Assembly (NCBI GenBank): GCA_951848785.1
Contig: CATOUR010000095.1
Span: 2,294,001 to 2,358,000, forward strand
Source: Callosobruchus maculatus
Taxonomy: Eukaryota > Arthropoda > Insecta > Coleoptera > Chrysomelidae
Length of the DNA stretch: 64,000 nt
Direction of reading: 5' to 3'
Below the pieces are notes generated by a model, which did not search any database, had not been told where the DNA came from, and saw only the letters and a program-made list of their open reading frames with translations. A program made the position numbers and the translations under genes. Shown piece after piece: positions 1 through 11,887 of the stretch (position 1 is its first letter; each line of letters begins with the position of its first letter).

Positions 1-902
1 CGCGCAAACAACCTCTGACGTCAGTGATATCCTATAATGATGGGATGTAAAGCATTGATATTCGATATCGATAGCCAGTGCTAACCTAACATTTTGACAT
101 TGATCATTATAACCACAAAACACAGTCACGCACAAAAGTACAACAGTCAAAAGAATAAAAGTTAGGCTAGATTACTAATTCACTTTGTAGGGATGGGCTT
201 GAATTAGATTCTATCTTTGAATTCATTCATAATGGGATGCGCCGAAATAAAATGATGGCTTCGATTAGATGCGAATCTCGGTCACAAACAGGATGAACTG
301 TGATTGATACCTATCAGATATAAAAATGTATTGCAACGAAAATGCTAGTGGGTTAATTGGTTGTTTCAAATATGTTTAAGTATCAATAAATTGAGTCTCA
401 TTGTTAAAGAATTCAGATCATCTCTAGTCGAATGCGCAGTTGGCAAACCACAAAGAAACTATGGTTGCATTCGAGCAGCTGATATGATTTCGTTTTGCAT
501 TTTGCATCTCGCAGTATTACTCAATGAGGAACTACGGCTGTAGTGGGATAAAAGGGAAGTCTCATTTCATGGGAATATGTATACCCATATAACAAAACAC
601 GCTCCTAAAATTAAATTATTGATATATGGCCAACGTAAATATTTGGCAACATCAAAAATAGTCTGCAGTTGAATCTCACTGACTTGCGCTGTAGCAGTAT
701 CGGTATAAGTATAAGGTACCTGTGACGTCAGCCCTTGTTTTAAGTCACGTTGAAAAATTTGAATATATCCTTATTTTATTTTGCAAATATATTTTTTTGG
801 CCGTCAGTAAAATCATGTTTTTTTGTTTCCTACTGCTCCTTGATATGGTTTTTTTACGCTACGTATACTCCCGAGGCGATTTCACGACCTCTGCAAGTAC
901 CC
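1..902 (+). mobile_element. TIR element (MITE-like), copy 1, 5' part outside window
   Basis: The stretch matches the reverse complement of 59932-60561. Its right end reads TCTGCAAGTACCC followed by TA (903-904). The second copy shows that this motif is a terminal inverted repeat with a TA duplication. The left end lies outside the window. No transposase is visible; the short ORFs inside are not protein-like. Superfamily is unclear; the TA target would suit Tc1/mariner-type transposition. Confidence 0.7.
428..662. other. Extra ~235-bp segment present only in copy 1 of the TIR element
   Basis: Flanking sequence on both sides aligns with copy 2 (near 60120-60160), but this segment has no counterpart there. 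It is either an insertion in copy 1 or a deletion in copy 2. No TIR or coding content was recognised. Boundaries are approximate. Confidence 0.5.
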
Positions 903-904
903 TA

Positions 905-1226
905 TTACGTAGGATGCAAATTCAATCGCTGATAGAGCTTTAGGGGGGTTGTGAGGGAATCCGGTGAACCATCATCTCAAGTGCCCCCCGACGACGTCTC
1001 ACTAAAACCATCGCAACAGCCGGCAAAGATAAACAGAGTCCCGTACACAAACAAGGTCGTTATGGTTAGCGTTTCCAACTAGGTATAATTTAACTTCCGC
1101 GCCGCTGCGACGCGGAACGCGGCAATCGTCAGTCCCCATTTGCCTATGGATTGGGAGGGAAATAATATTCCTTCGGATTTGCATCGTTCTCGCGAAGCGT
1201 GTACTGCGACGCAACGATGTCGGAGA
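905..1226. other. Unassigned spacer
   Basis: Sequence between the TIR element and the LINE insertion. It is more GC-rich in its middle part, with no ORF or repeat that I recognise. Confidence 0.4.
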
Positions 1227-1237
1227 TAAAGAAAAAG

Positions 1238-1606
1238 GCTTTTTCCACCCTGAATGACGATATCGGGATATTACTCTCCGCGAATCGCTCTATTCTGGTG
1301 TGGCCAACTAATGGTTCTCGTGCTACCCACGTTCCCCCGTCACGCATTCTCAGGCAGGCCGATATCGCCTCTCTCTTTATCCAGAGGTGCAGAGGCGGCA
1401 AGCCCAAGAGTACCCACTGCTGCCCTGGAGGTACTCTTGGGCTTGCCGCCTCTGCACCTCTGGATAAAGAGAGAGGCGATGTCGGCCTGCCTGAGAATGC
1501 GTGACGGGGGAACGTGGGTAGCACGAGAACCATTAGTTGGCCACACCAGAATAGAGCGATTCGCGGAGAGTAATATCCCGATATCGTCATTCAGGGTGGA
1601 AAAAGC
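1238..1606. repeat. Near-perfect hairpin, 177-bp arms, 15-bp loop
   Basis: Arms are 1238-1414 and 1430-1606 with loop 1415-1429; I see one mismatch between the arms. The right arm reads as normal LINE coding sequence continuing into RNase H, so the left arm is the inverted copy. The duplicate sits at the 5' end of the insertion. Confidence 0.9.
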
Positions 1607-2663
1607 TAAAGATATCTTAAATTTAGATAATGGATTCTCACTAGTCATCCCGGAAAGAGACGACTGGATGAGAGGGGAAGTCAAGTTTCCGCCCAATAGT
1701 CTCGTATGCTTCACCGACGGATCGCTCTTAAAGGAGTCAGGATCCGGGGGAGCGGGCTTCTGTCTGGAGGGTAAGGAAGTGCGGCGGAGCTTCGCTCTGG
1801 GAACCTGCACGACTGTCTTCCAGGCGGAAGTGTATGCGATATTGATGGCGGCATACTCGACGGAAGTCGAAAAGTGTTCTGAACAGAGCATATATATATG
1901 CTCTGACAGCCAATCAGCTCTGAAAGCGGTGGCAGCTTCGAGGGCCAGATCAGCTCTGGCACAAGAATGATCTGTCGCCCTTCAGAAGTTGGCAAGACAT
2001 AAGAAGGTGACCCTACTGTGGGTCCCCAGACATATTGGTATACCGCGTAACGAGAGAGCGGACCGATTAGCTAGGATAGGGGCCAACAGCCCCTGCATTG
2101 GCCCAGAACCTATGCTGGGAATTAGTAGACGCCAGGTCAATGTGGCCCTGGATAACTGGGCCTACAAGGAACTGGCGAAAGCCTGGTTAGAGAGAGACGA
2201 CTGCAGGCAAGCCAAAAGATTCATAGCAGGCCCGGATAGGGGCCGAACGCAATGGCTTTGGAGTAAAGGCAGAGAGACGCTAAACCTTCTGGTGGGTGTC
2301 CTCACTGGCCATTGCCGGCTGAATAGACATCTGTCACTTATGAGAGTGGTAGGGGACCCCATTTGCTCCAGATGCTGGGAGGAGGACGAGACAGCGTTCC
2401 ACTTCCTGGGCAGATGTGCAGTTTATCGCAACCTTAGGGTTCAGATATTCGGCACGACGGAGTTTGGGGAGGAGCCACTATATTCAGCGAAATGGTCGGA
2501 CATACTGACTTTCGTCAAGAGGTCTGGTAGGTTCGACAAGGAGCTTTCTAGGGTGTAGAATTTTAGTGTTTTCAGTGATTGGTTCAGTGGGGTTGGCAAA
2601 AAGGGCCAAAGGTGGCCTACTTGTCTGGCTTCGCCTCCCCATCACTACTACTATTACTACTAC
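1239..2663 (+). mobile_element. 5'-truncated LINE with RNase H (I/R1-like group)
   Basis: The insertion is bounded by an imperfect 12-bp direct repeat, taaagaaaaagg (1227-1238) and taaagacaaagg (2664-2675), which I read as the target-site duplication. The 3' tail is a short ACT/TAC repeat (about 2640-2663), as in LINEs that end in microsatellites rather than poly(A). The 5' end is a 177-bp inverted duplication. Coding content is the end of a pol ORF: RT-RNase H linker, RNase H, then a C-terminal zinc knuckle. Clade assignment (I, Nimb or R1-related) needs a tree. Confidence 0.8.
1416..2558 (+). pseudogene. LINE pol C-terminus: RNase H plus zinc knuckle, one in-frame stop
   Basis: This is one frame from the hairpin loop to TAG at 2556-2558, broken only by TGA at 1968-1970. 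The first part reads ALEVLLGLPPLHLWIK, typical of the linker between RT and RNase H. All four RNase H acidic positions are visible: FTDGS, FQAEVYA, CSDSQ and NERADRLA; the WVPRH motif has R where G is usual. A CSRCWEEDETAFH...C zinc-knuckle-like motif follows near 2360-2415. In the family, the domain removes the RNA template during reverse transcription. RT and endonuclease are absent, so the copy cannot move itself. Similar tails occur on the minus strand at 15094-16051 and 63480-63945. Confidence 0.8.
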
Positions 2664-2763
2664 TAAAGACAAAGGAGAAATAATACCAATAGGTAAGGAA
2701 CAATAAAAATAATCTGGAGATAATCAACACAAATCTATTATAGTCATTCATTCCCTCAAAGTA

Positions 2764-3374
2764 ACAACTGAACATAGAGGTAGTAAACAAACCACTTCAG
2801 CATGGCGTGCTCGAAGCCATCATCTTTTGACACTTCAGCCTCCAAACATTGCCAACTAACCTGAAAATTATTCCAATGCAACCCATGTTACAAATACTGC
2901 TCTGCACTGTCCTATCTTGAAAAACTGTTAAACTACACTCGACTATAGCACAGCAAGTCCGTAAAGCCTCACTACAGTTACCAACAAATAGCGAATTCGA
3001 TTTTACTGACCAAGCATAAAAGACGCACAAACATAACAAACGTTTGACAGTCGGAGTTTATTATAAACAAATCGCAGGAAGATTCTATAGGCGTTGCCAG
3101 CTCCTCAAAATTTATCTAAGACAGAATTTGCGTTTATGATGAAGAAACATGCAGTAACGCAGTAGATGTTAACATATCTATTGATTTTGCTGTAATCATT
3201 CCTGAACCATAAAATTACCGTCTTTTTTAACGTAGAATGGAATATTTCTGGATACTATACAATTAAGACGATAGTAAACAATTATGATTGCCGTATCTGG
3301 TGGTGAATATGACAACGTAAGAAAAGATGTTGGCCTATTAGAATTAGTTGTTTACTACCTCTATGTTCAGTTGT
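2764..3374. mobile_element. 611-bp MITE with 27-bp TIRs and TA duplication
   Basis: Including the flanking TA, 2762-2790 and 3348-3376 are perfect 29-bp inverted repeats. The element proper starts ACAACTGAACATAGAGG. It has no coding capacity. TIR plus TA duplication fits a non-autonomous Tc1/mariner-type element; superfamily not proven. Confidence 0.8.
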
Positions 3375-3376
3375 TA

Positions 3377-3985
3377 ATCTGAGTACATTCCTAACTGAAT
3401 TAAAAAAGACTGAAAAAAGGATTGCCCTAAAGATTATATCGAACAAAGTGGAAGAGCTTCAAAAACCGCATCAACGAACGTAAAAAGTCATTTGTAAACG
3501 AACTCAAATTACGCCAATGATTTGACGTCCGAAAAGCATCATTTCATGGAAGATTTTAAAATATTACACATAGAATAGAAGGGACGCAAATTAAATTTTT
3601 TAGAAGCAATAGAAATCAACAAGCTCAAATTCTCAGGTAACCTCCTTAACGACCAAACGGATTTAAATAATCCACACTAACTAAATTTGTCCGATGGTTT
3701 TCGGAGAACAAACGATTAGGCATAATAGTTATCCCATTAACCGTGTATATCTTGTAAAATAGCGTAGTGTAAGTTTAAAATCATTGTTTGATAAAAACCC
3801 TGTGTGTCGAAACGATGGTCACAAGTTTTAAATAAAAGTGGTGATCATTCATCGGAAATACTTTTTTGTATTAGTATGGATCTCCACCAAGTAACGGCCA
3901 ACTCCATCGACTACGAAAAAAGAAAAGGTAATTTTATAGTATCGTCACTAGTCATCAGCGATATATTTTCACAGACTTTTTTTTA
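3377..3985. other. Unassigned AT-rich spacer
   Basis: No convincing ORF, TIR or tandem repeat seen. Confidence 0.4.
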
Positions 3986-5096
3986 TAGTCAGCCTCCTAG
4001 CAAAGGCTAAAAGCCTATGTCGCTGTAGAAGCGCTACGCGAGGATAAGTGTCGGTGCACGTTATATTTGAAACGCTCCAGGTTGTAGCCGGCGGGAAATA
4101 AATTCCCCGGCAGCTCGTTCCACAGCGTCGAAGTTCTCCAAAAGAAGGAATGCTGGAGGAGACTGGTTCGTGGAGTAGGGACCTCGACCTGGTAAGGGTG
4201 AGCTTGCAGAGCCTCTCTAGTGTTCCTGGTTCGGACGGCCTTTGCTGTTATTACCTGGGAGAGCTCACTCGAACTTCCGTGAATCTGTAGAACAGGGACA
4301 GGTCAGCCACCCTCCTTCGATGTTCCAGGCTATGGAGGTCCTTTGTGAGGTTAGGCGTATCGATTAATCTAATTGTTCTTTTCTGGATAGTGTCCAGAAG
4401 CTTTAGAGAGTGCTTCGGAACGCATCCCCACACATGGGAGCAATACTCCAGCGATGGTCGGATCTGTGCCTTGTAGAGCAGCAGCAGTTGGTGTATACAA
4501 CTTCCTACAGCGGAACAAAACTCCAAGCTTCTGGGATGCCGTTTTAGCAACACTGACGACGTGGTCGTGCCAGGATATGTTATTGTTGATGTTGCTTGAC
4601 CGAAGGCGATTCGACTATGGGGTGACCCTTCATTTCCACGGTTGGTAAGCCATTGTGAGACTTCTTTGTGAGTGTTGTTGCCTGAGTTTTTTGTACGTTG
4701 AACTGTACTTTATTTGCTAATCCCCACTCGACAACTGCTTTGATATCTGCGTTGATCTGTGAGGCATGCTGCTGTCGGCGACGTACCGTCTCCTGGGATG
4801 ATAGTGGCTTGTCTGGCACGATACTAATGTACTGTCATCTGCAAAGCTATAGATTGGATTGGATGTTAATTCCAACAGCTCGTTGATGCACAGCAGAATC
4901 AGTGTAGGGGATAGGGCAGATCCCTGAGGAACACCGGCGTTTATTGAAAATACGTCTGATGAACAGCCCTCGACTACAACAAACAGAGATCGGTTGTTCA
5001 AAAAGCTATTCAGCCAATGGCGCAGGCCAGGTGATAGTCCATAAGCAGCAAGCTTGACCAGAAGTCCCTCATGCCACACTCTGTCGAAAGCTTTCG
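3986..5096 (-). pseudogene. LINE RT fragment (Jockey/CR1-like), 3' half, several frameshifts
   Basis: Read on the minus strand from 5096 downward. RT palm motifs are visible as AGVPQGSALSPTL and FADDSTL (around 4830-4940), then the thumb-side segment with VQFNVQKTQ, then YKAQIRPSLEYCSHVWG (around 4430-4480). The frame changes at least twice (near 4800 and 4560). The 3' end near 3986 is an A-rich tail, seen as T-run on the plus strand. The element lacks endonuclease and the RT fingers. A second copy of the same 3' end is at 6100-6690 and a short piece at 21703-21789. Confidence 0.8.
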
Positions 5097-5159
5097 ACTG
5101 TCACTAACACTTGAATAGGCCAACACCCGCAGGCCCAATAAAGACATCCCTTGGCAGTC

Positions 5160-5570
5160 CATTTCAAGCCTTAGAAATCCTGGAAGAAAGAAATCCAGTT
5201 TAGTCTCTTGTGTTCCCCATATTTTTGTATGCCTCTGAAACCTGGACTGTTAAAAAGGCAAATCGAGCTCGCCTAGATGCTTTTGAAATGTGGCCGTGGA
5301 AGAGAATGCTGAGAGTCCCTTACATACCGCCCATCGAACTAACGCTTCCATACTGGATGGGCTCGGTAATCCAAAGAGACTATCCTCCATTATGTCAACG
5401 ACGGACGACGTCGGACATATCTACAGAATGCCCCGAGTGGGCGGCGCCGTGGCCCGTTTCCTTACACGCTGGGTGGATATGACGAAACAGTTGCTGGATA
5501 TGAGTATCAAGAGTCCCACTGAACTGACAGTAAATCGCGAACGATGGCGAGCTATAGTTTTCAACAACAA
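5160..5570 (+). pseudogene. RTE-type LINE C-terminal fragment
   Basis: The translation LYASETWTVKKANRARL...FEMWPWKRMLRV (5230-5330) matches the C-terminal region found in RTE-like endonuclease/RT proteins. After a frameshift it continues as RWVDMTKQLLDMS and ELTVNRERWRAIV (5465-5560). A related end, TLVGYDETV in a shifted frame, is at 50520-50815. No catalytic domain remains. Confidence 0.7.
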
Positions 5571-5572
5571 CA

Positions 5573-5745
5573 AATTCAGATTCAGTAGGGTGGGCCAAAT
5601 ACGTTTCAGTTATCTTTACAACAAAACTTCAAGAAGTGATTTCTTTGTAACAAATACGCATTTAAGAATAATTCCTTTTGATATGGACTCCACATTGCAA
5701 ATCCTAAAAGGAGTTTCTTTTTTTAGGACTCATCCCTCATATGTA
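5573..5745 (+). repeat. Unnamed dispersed repeat, also at 54880-55060
   Basis: The two stretches share strings such as cagttatctttacaacaa / caattatctttacaacaa and taataattccttttga / caataactccttttga. No TIR or coding content recognised. 5746-6060 shows nothing further. Confidence 0.45.
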
Positions 5746-6099
5746 TAAAACTCTTATTATTGTACCAGTGTACGAGATGTTATACCCTTGAATTCAGAAC
5801 TATTTCCTTTCCACCCGCTGTTGTTTACGAGTTCACTTTATCATATCATAAAATGTTCAGGAGCAGAGTAATAACTTTCACAGCTAGATTGTATGAGTGT
5901 TATGTAATTTTACGGATGAACAAGGATTTTATTTCCACTGAGTAAAATCTACGATGGATGACTGTTTGCTTTGGGTAGTAATTTCCGCTGTCTGATGTAT
6001 GAGATTTTTATGTATTCATGACATTTAATCGAGACTGCGTGTTGATTATTACCGAAGATAGTTGAAAGTACAACAAAAGGCTATCGCTATATTACGTCG

Positions 6100-6690
6100 T
6101 ATGGCTTTTAGGGGGATGCACATCAACAATGGCACGACCAGGTCGTCAGTATTGCTAAAACGGCATCCCAGAAGCTTGGAGTTTTGTTCCGCTGTAGGAA
6201 GCTGTATACACCAGAGCAACTACTGCTGCTCTACAAGGCACAGATCCGACCATCGTTGGAGTATTGCTCCAATGTGTGGAGATGTGCTCCGAAGCACTCT
6301 CTAAAACATCTGGATACTATCCAGAAGAAAGCAATTAGACATACCTAACCTCGCAAATGGCATCCATAGCCTGGAATATCGAAGAAGTGTGGCTGATCTC
6401 TCCCTGATATATAGATTCTGTCACAGAAGGTATTCGAGTGAGCTCTCCCAGATAATAACACCTAAGGCCGTTCCAACGAGGAACACTAGAGAGGATCTGC
6501 GAGCTCATCTTTACCAGGTCGAGGTCCCTACTCCACGAACCAGTTTGCTCCAGCATTCCTTCTTTTGGAGAACTTCGACGCTGTGAAATGAGCTGCCGGG
6601 GAATTTGTTTCCCGACGGCTACAACCTGCAGCGTTTCAGATCTAACAGCCTTTGCGGGAGGTTAATCGTAAAAAAGGCTCACCAATGTAT
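6100..6690 (+). pseudogene. Second copy of the 3986-5096 LINE 3' end
   Basis: Plus-strand copy of the LINE tail, with the segment encoding LEYCSNVW (6258-6282) and the C-terminal stretch FFWRTSTL (6562-6585). Small deletions and frameshifts break it; for example, the IRLI motif region near 6335 is lost. The end near 6640-6690 includes an A-run. No autonomous function possible. Confidence 0.75.
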
Positions 6691-6734
6691 TGAGCTTGCT
6701 CTACGCATCCGTTAGACCCAATACACCCACGTGT

Positions 6735-7130
6735 TAAAAGTGGGGGGTGTTTTTTATTTCACGTATGTACTTACCGACAAAATCTGGGAAAGCCACTCCT
6801 ATTGCGCAGGGTTATTTTCGAATGCACTTATAGGTCTGTTCGCAGAGAGAATCACAAACCAGTCAGAGCCAATCAGTATTCGCCATTGCAGTTGCCAAAC
6901 TATTTGTGACTAGTACTGGCCAATCAAATTGACGCTGACTAGTTTGTGATTGCTCTGCGAACAGCCCTTATGTTATCTGTATAGAAAAGGGAGTCAGTAT
7001 CCAGGTATAACGCATTTCATCGATCTGCTGCGTTGTTAATAGGGTATAAGAAAGGGAGTCTGTGTCAAAGTATATTGTATTTTGTATTTTTATGGTAACT
7101 AACCTAACTAACCCACGTGTCAAAAGAGTT
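6735..7130 (+). repeat. Satellite-related fragment
   Basis: Contains gggagtcagtatccaggta and gggagtctgtgtcaaagtat, diverged forms of sub-repeats in the 20.5-36.3 kb array. It also matches 11040-11280. It includes an unrelated stretch near 6840-6960 whose ends form a short inverted repeat (ctgttcgcagag / ctctgcgaacag), possibly a small inserted MITE. Confidence 0.6.
6837..6964. mobile_element. Possible small MITE inside the satellite-related fragment
   Basis: Inverted ends CTGTTCGCAGAG and CTCTGCGAACAG enclose about 128 bp, with further inward pairing (tcacaaacyagtca / tgactagtttgtga). The segment is missing from the related copy near 11110, which supports an insertion. No clear target duplication. 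Confidence 0.5.
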
Positions 7131-7414
7131 GGTACTACGTATTATGTGATCTTCAGATCTAGAATTGGTATAATCCACTTTTTAGTACTGTTCTGCACCA
7201 TGGTTTAACCATCCCTAAATAAAAATAACCGATAACCAAATGGACTAAATGTGAGGCTCACAATAGAAGTACAAGATGTCACTACTATAACATATAGGTA
7301 GATCTCCTTCTTTCTTACCTATAAAGCCACAGCATAATATCTCTGAGGATTTCCTATATAAAAATGGTTCCCAAAAAATTTGACCTTGGGAGGGTTTATG
7401 GCTGTGAAGTTTGG
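7131..7414. other. Unassigned spacer
   Basis: No supported feature. Confidence 0.35.
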
Positions 7415-7668
7415 TAGAGGTGCGAAAATGAAAATATCGATACCGGTACCAACTCGATATTTTTTAGCCTCCTAGGCGCGTTTGGTTCGTACAGAGAATT
7501 TTGTGCAATTGATTACACCCCCCAATAATTATATAATTATTTTCGATACCGATACACCTACAAAAGTATCGATACCAGCCTGGAATCGCTCAAAAAGTAT
7601 CTAAGATAAAAATAGTCGATATTAGTGCAGAAGTACAAGTATCGAAGTACCGTTACCATCCCTACAAA
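7415..7668. mobile_element. Possible hAT-like MITE with TATCGATACC motifs
   Basis: The left end tagaggtgcgaaaat and the reverse complement of the right end tagggatggtaacgg are similar, and TATCGATAC motifs recur inside. hAT-type MITEs often begin TAGGG. I find no clear 8-bp target duplication, so this stays tentative. Confidence 0.3.
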
Positions 7669-8582
7669 AAACATCCAAAAGTAGGGATGCGCGTGTAATT
7701 TCCGCCAACTTGAGTTATTGTGCTGGTTGTTTACTATGCTGTGATAAAGCTGTGTGTGTTCTATCGAATCGAAGGTGGAATCTAGGGGATGTTCAACTTA
7801 TTAACGGCAAATGCAGCGAAATTTTGTTGTAAAGCTGATGGGATTGTATTTTCTGGTTCCTTATTACTCAGCATATATCTACATACCTTAGTAGATCCTG
7901 CAAGGGAAAAACTAATTCCTTCAGACTATAAATTATTTATTAAAGGTTACGTCAAAGTGATTACGTATGTCCTGAAGGCCGGTTTTCAGCGCGTCCCCTA
8001 TTTACCAAAACAAATGAAGACAGCCTACAGGATAAACAATGAATAATACAAGCTAAAAGCGGTTTTGACCTTCGACCTCGAATGTCCATTTAATGATAAT
8101 TATTTTATCAGCCTGAGTAAATCACATTCCTCAGATAGGAGCATTCAGCTGACGTTGGGGAGTGTCAGGATTGAGATTAACAGCATCTAATGGATCCAAG
8201 AGAGGCGTCAGAAACTTGTCAAAGCGGACTTGATTCCATTTGAGGCTTCTCATTAATGCAACTTGCGTAGGTAGTTATACAGCTAGAACTAAACTACTGT
8301 TCATAAATCAACCATATCGCATCCCAAACGTCATGAAAGCATAGCTAATATCGAGTTTATGATGAATATATACAACTCGTGAGATATGAGCATTGCTTAT
8401 TTTTAACGTCTACTGTTCCTCTGATTTGCTACACAGTACTGATACCATCTCAAATGAAAACCGAACAGTAACTTACGTGAAGCTCTTGTTAAAGTAAAGA
8501 AACAATCCGTGAACTTCAGCACTTTCGTGTCATATAAAGTTTATTCGACTGTCTCTACTTGTTTATTTATCAGGTTACTATA
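7669..8582. other. Unassigned region
   Basis: An ORF at 7789-8046 has no recognisable domain and no supporting signals. Nothing else is supported. Confidence 0.35.
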
Positions 8583-10775
8583 CAGGGTTATTCACGTTAT
8601 TCGACACGGAACATTATGGCCAAAGTATTTGATAAAAAAGAAAAGAATAATTTCGGATGGATAGAGTCCCATAAAGGCTACATCTTAAAAATATTTTCAT
8701 GTTATACAGGGTGTCCCAAAAACACGAAATGTATCAAAGTTATGTTTTTTTAAATGGAACACCCCGTATATTATTGCATATTCGGATTCCCTGGTGAATT
8801 CTAGTGTGACTTTATGTATCATACATGGGACCTAGAGCGAACCGTTTAGGTGTAAATCACCATTTCCGGTATAAGTAGATATAAGGAAAAAATTGAATAT
8901 CGCAGAGATTCTAAAATACGGAAGGCTGTGACTTTGCCGTATTACTAAGCATAAAATGCGTCAGCTTTGATGAGACTGTCAAATTTAAATTACTTTTATG
9001 CTTGGAGAAATCGGTCGATTAATTAAGGAAACTTCGATCAGCGATTACTTGATTTTTTCAAATTGGAATACCTAATTTTTTTTATACGGTTAAACGTAGA
9101 ATTTGATAACCTTTCTAATGATATAAGGTTGTGAATATCAATCTCTGGTAGTTTTCATTTAATTTTAAATTTTCAAACAAATCGGCGATTTTCAATTTTC
9201 CTACCTATAAGCAACGTAGCAGGCCATGAAATATAAACAAAAACCTGTTCAGGTAGAAGAAAACAACTAACTTAGCTGAAAAATATACACTAACTAGACT
9301 AAAGGGACAAGATTATAAAAATTCCTTACAACAAATCAACTCTCCCAGAAACATCTGCGATAACATCTCTAAGGTCAAAGAGAAGCTGGAGTATGGCAGT
9401 AATAGACATTTTTTACAGTCTACGGGCTACCGCAATTTACTGTAGGTTAAAAATTTCCAAGACAATTAAAAACCCTGATATGAAACAAAAACAACCAGCG
9501 AGTGATGATCCAGCACGCAACTATCAATCATATGTAATCGTGTAAAAAAGTACTAATTTGCGTCGAAGTCGATACCTCTGACTGGAGCCCTTCTATTTTT
9601 CAATACCTATTAGCAATATTGCAACTAAGGAATACTGACAAATCCGATTTAAATTTTCTGCCATTTGAGTTATGTTTTATAATTTGAACAAATTTTAATT
9701 CATTCTTCATCTTCTGCGATCTTGCTAATAGGTACTGAAGAATTTTCAGAACTCTAGTCAGAGGTACTTTTGACTTGAGTTTTGACAGAATTGCATATTT
9801 TTTTATATCATTAAATGTGAAATGTTATTATGAAAATAATAAACTGCTTACAACATTTTCTCGTAGTTTTTATTTTATTTTAAAATGTTCAATGGTTTTG
9901 GAAATTGCCAATCTCTAGTACATTGCAGTAGTTAGTAGGCCGTGAAAAAATCCATTTCTGCCATACTCCAGCCTCTCTTTGCCCAAAGATATGTTACCGC
10001 TATTGTTTCTGGTTAGACTTTGTTTGTTGTGGGTAATTTTTATAATCTTGTCCCTTTAGTCTAGTTCGTGTGTATTTTTCAGCTAAGTTAGTTGTGTTCT
10101 TCTATCTGAACAGGTTTTTGTTTATATTTCGTGGCCTGCTACGTTGCTTATGGGTAGGAGAATTAAAAAAACGCCGATTTGTTTGAAAATTTAGAATTAA
10201 ATGAAAACTACCAGAGACTGATATTCACAACCTTATATCATTAGAAAGGTTATGAAATTCTACGCTTAACTGTATAAAAAAATTAGGCATTCCCATTTGA
10301 AAAAATCAAGTTATCGCTGATCGAAGCTTCCTTAATTAATCGACCGATTTCTCCAAGCATAAACGTAATTTAAATTTGACAGTCTTATCAAAGCTGACGC
10401 ATTTTATGCTTAGTAATACGGCAAAGTCAGAGCCTTCCAAATTTTATAATTTCTGCGATATTCAATTTTTTCCTGATATCTACTTATACCGAAAATGGTA
10501 ATTTACACCTAAACGGTTCGCTTTAAGTCCCATGTATCATGTATAAAGTCACACTAGAATTCACCAAGGAATCTGAATAGGCAATAATATAAAGGGTGTT
10601 CCATTTAAAAAAACATAATTTTGATACATTTCGTGTTTTTGGGACACCCTGTATAACATGGAAAAATTTTTAAAATGTAGCCTTTATGGGTCTCTACCCA
10701 TCCGAAGTTATTATTTTCTTTTTTGTCAAGTACTTTAGCCATAATGTTCCGTATCGAATAACGTGAATAACCCTG
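8583..10775. mobile_element. 2.2-kb fold-back (long inverted repeat) element
   Basis: The ends read CAGGGTTATTCACGTTATTC and its complement, flanked by TA (8581-8582, 10776-10777). Arms pair over roughly 1 kb each, with a spacer of about 100 bp near 9625-9720. I judge arm identity at about 90% by eye. Inside each arm is a cagggtgtcccaaaaaca block also facing inward. No transposase ORF; the two short mirrored ORFs near the ends arise from the arms. The TA target and CAGGGTTA start resemble the long-TIR element at 58093-59455. Confidence 0.85.
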
Positions 10776-10786
10776 TATAACAAACA

Positions 10787-11887
10787 ATCCTGTCTGCATA
10801 CCCACAACCTACCCTAATACATCAACGCTCAGCATCTTAATAAATCTTACAAAACTTTCACCTTAACTAACCTCGTGAGACAAAACGATCTCTGTCTTGT
10901 CTGACATTTCATCGTCATTATAGCCTAATCTTATACCCCCATATGTATATCTGTCTGGAAAGGTAGCTCACACTACTTCATCTTTCCTAAGGTTTATACA
11001 AGCAGTCAGTCGTCTTATCCCTCGCTGCCCCTAAGGGTTGTTTGTTATTTCACGTATGTACTTACCGACAAAAAACTGGGAGAGCCACTCCTATTTCGAA
11101 GGGTTGTTTTCGAGTGCACTTGTGTTATTTGTACAAAAAAGGGAGTCAGTATCCAGGTATATTTCATCGATCTACTGCGTTGTTAATAGGATATAAGAAA
11201 GGGAGTCTGTGTCATAGTGTATGTTGTTTGTTTATGGTAACTACGTTATCAATAGGGTATAAAAATAAATACTACCTTGTCTAACCATTAGCTAAACCAA
11301 CAAATGCTCTTTGATGGAAGTGAGAGCCAATATGCGGCTAGATTTTTAAAGGAATGGATACTCCTTACCATATAAACAAACTTTCCTGTCTGCATACCCA
11401 CAACCTACCCTAATACATCAACGCTCGGTATCCTAATAAATCTTACAAAACTTTTATCTTAACTAACCTCGTGGGACAAAACGATCTCTGTATTGTCTGA
11501 TATTTCATCGTCATTATAGCGTAATCTGATACCCCCACATGTATATCTGTCTGGAAAGGTCGCTCACACTACTTCAGATTTCCTGAGGCTTATACAAGCA
11601 GACGGCCGTCTTATCCCTCGCTGCCCCTAAGGGATGTTTGTTATTTCACCCGAGAGGCCGGAACCCATTGTATATACGTGTGTGTGTGTCGATGTACTTG
11701 GCGCTCCTTCGTCGCTATAATGGTCTGCTTCACTAGTTAGGTCTATATACTAACCGACAAAAAACTCATTTTACGGAGGGTTGTTTTCGAGTGCACTTGT
11801 ATTACCAGTATAAAAAAGAGAGTCAGTATCGAGGTATATTACGCATTTCCTCTATCTACAGTGTTGTCAATAGGGTATAAGAAAAGA
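10787..11887 (+). repeat. Tandem, diverged satellite-related units (~597-bp period)
   Basis: The block starting cctgtctgcatacccacaac recurs at about +597 bp with the same downstream order, including ctaacctcgtg, catcgtcattatag and ctcgctgcccctaaggg. The ends of both units carry gagtcagtatc sub-repeats like those of the main array at 20.5-36.3 kb. A taatggtctgcttcactagt stretch (about 11720-11740) aligns with the array's taatagctcgcttcactggt. This looks like an older relative of the array. Confidence 0.7.

Noticed and set aside
1144..1590. Minus-strand ORF at the LINE 5' end
   Set aside because: It is the mirror of the plus-strand coding caused by the hairpin.
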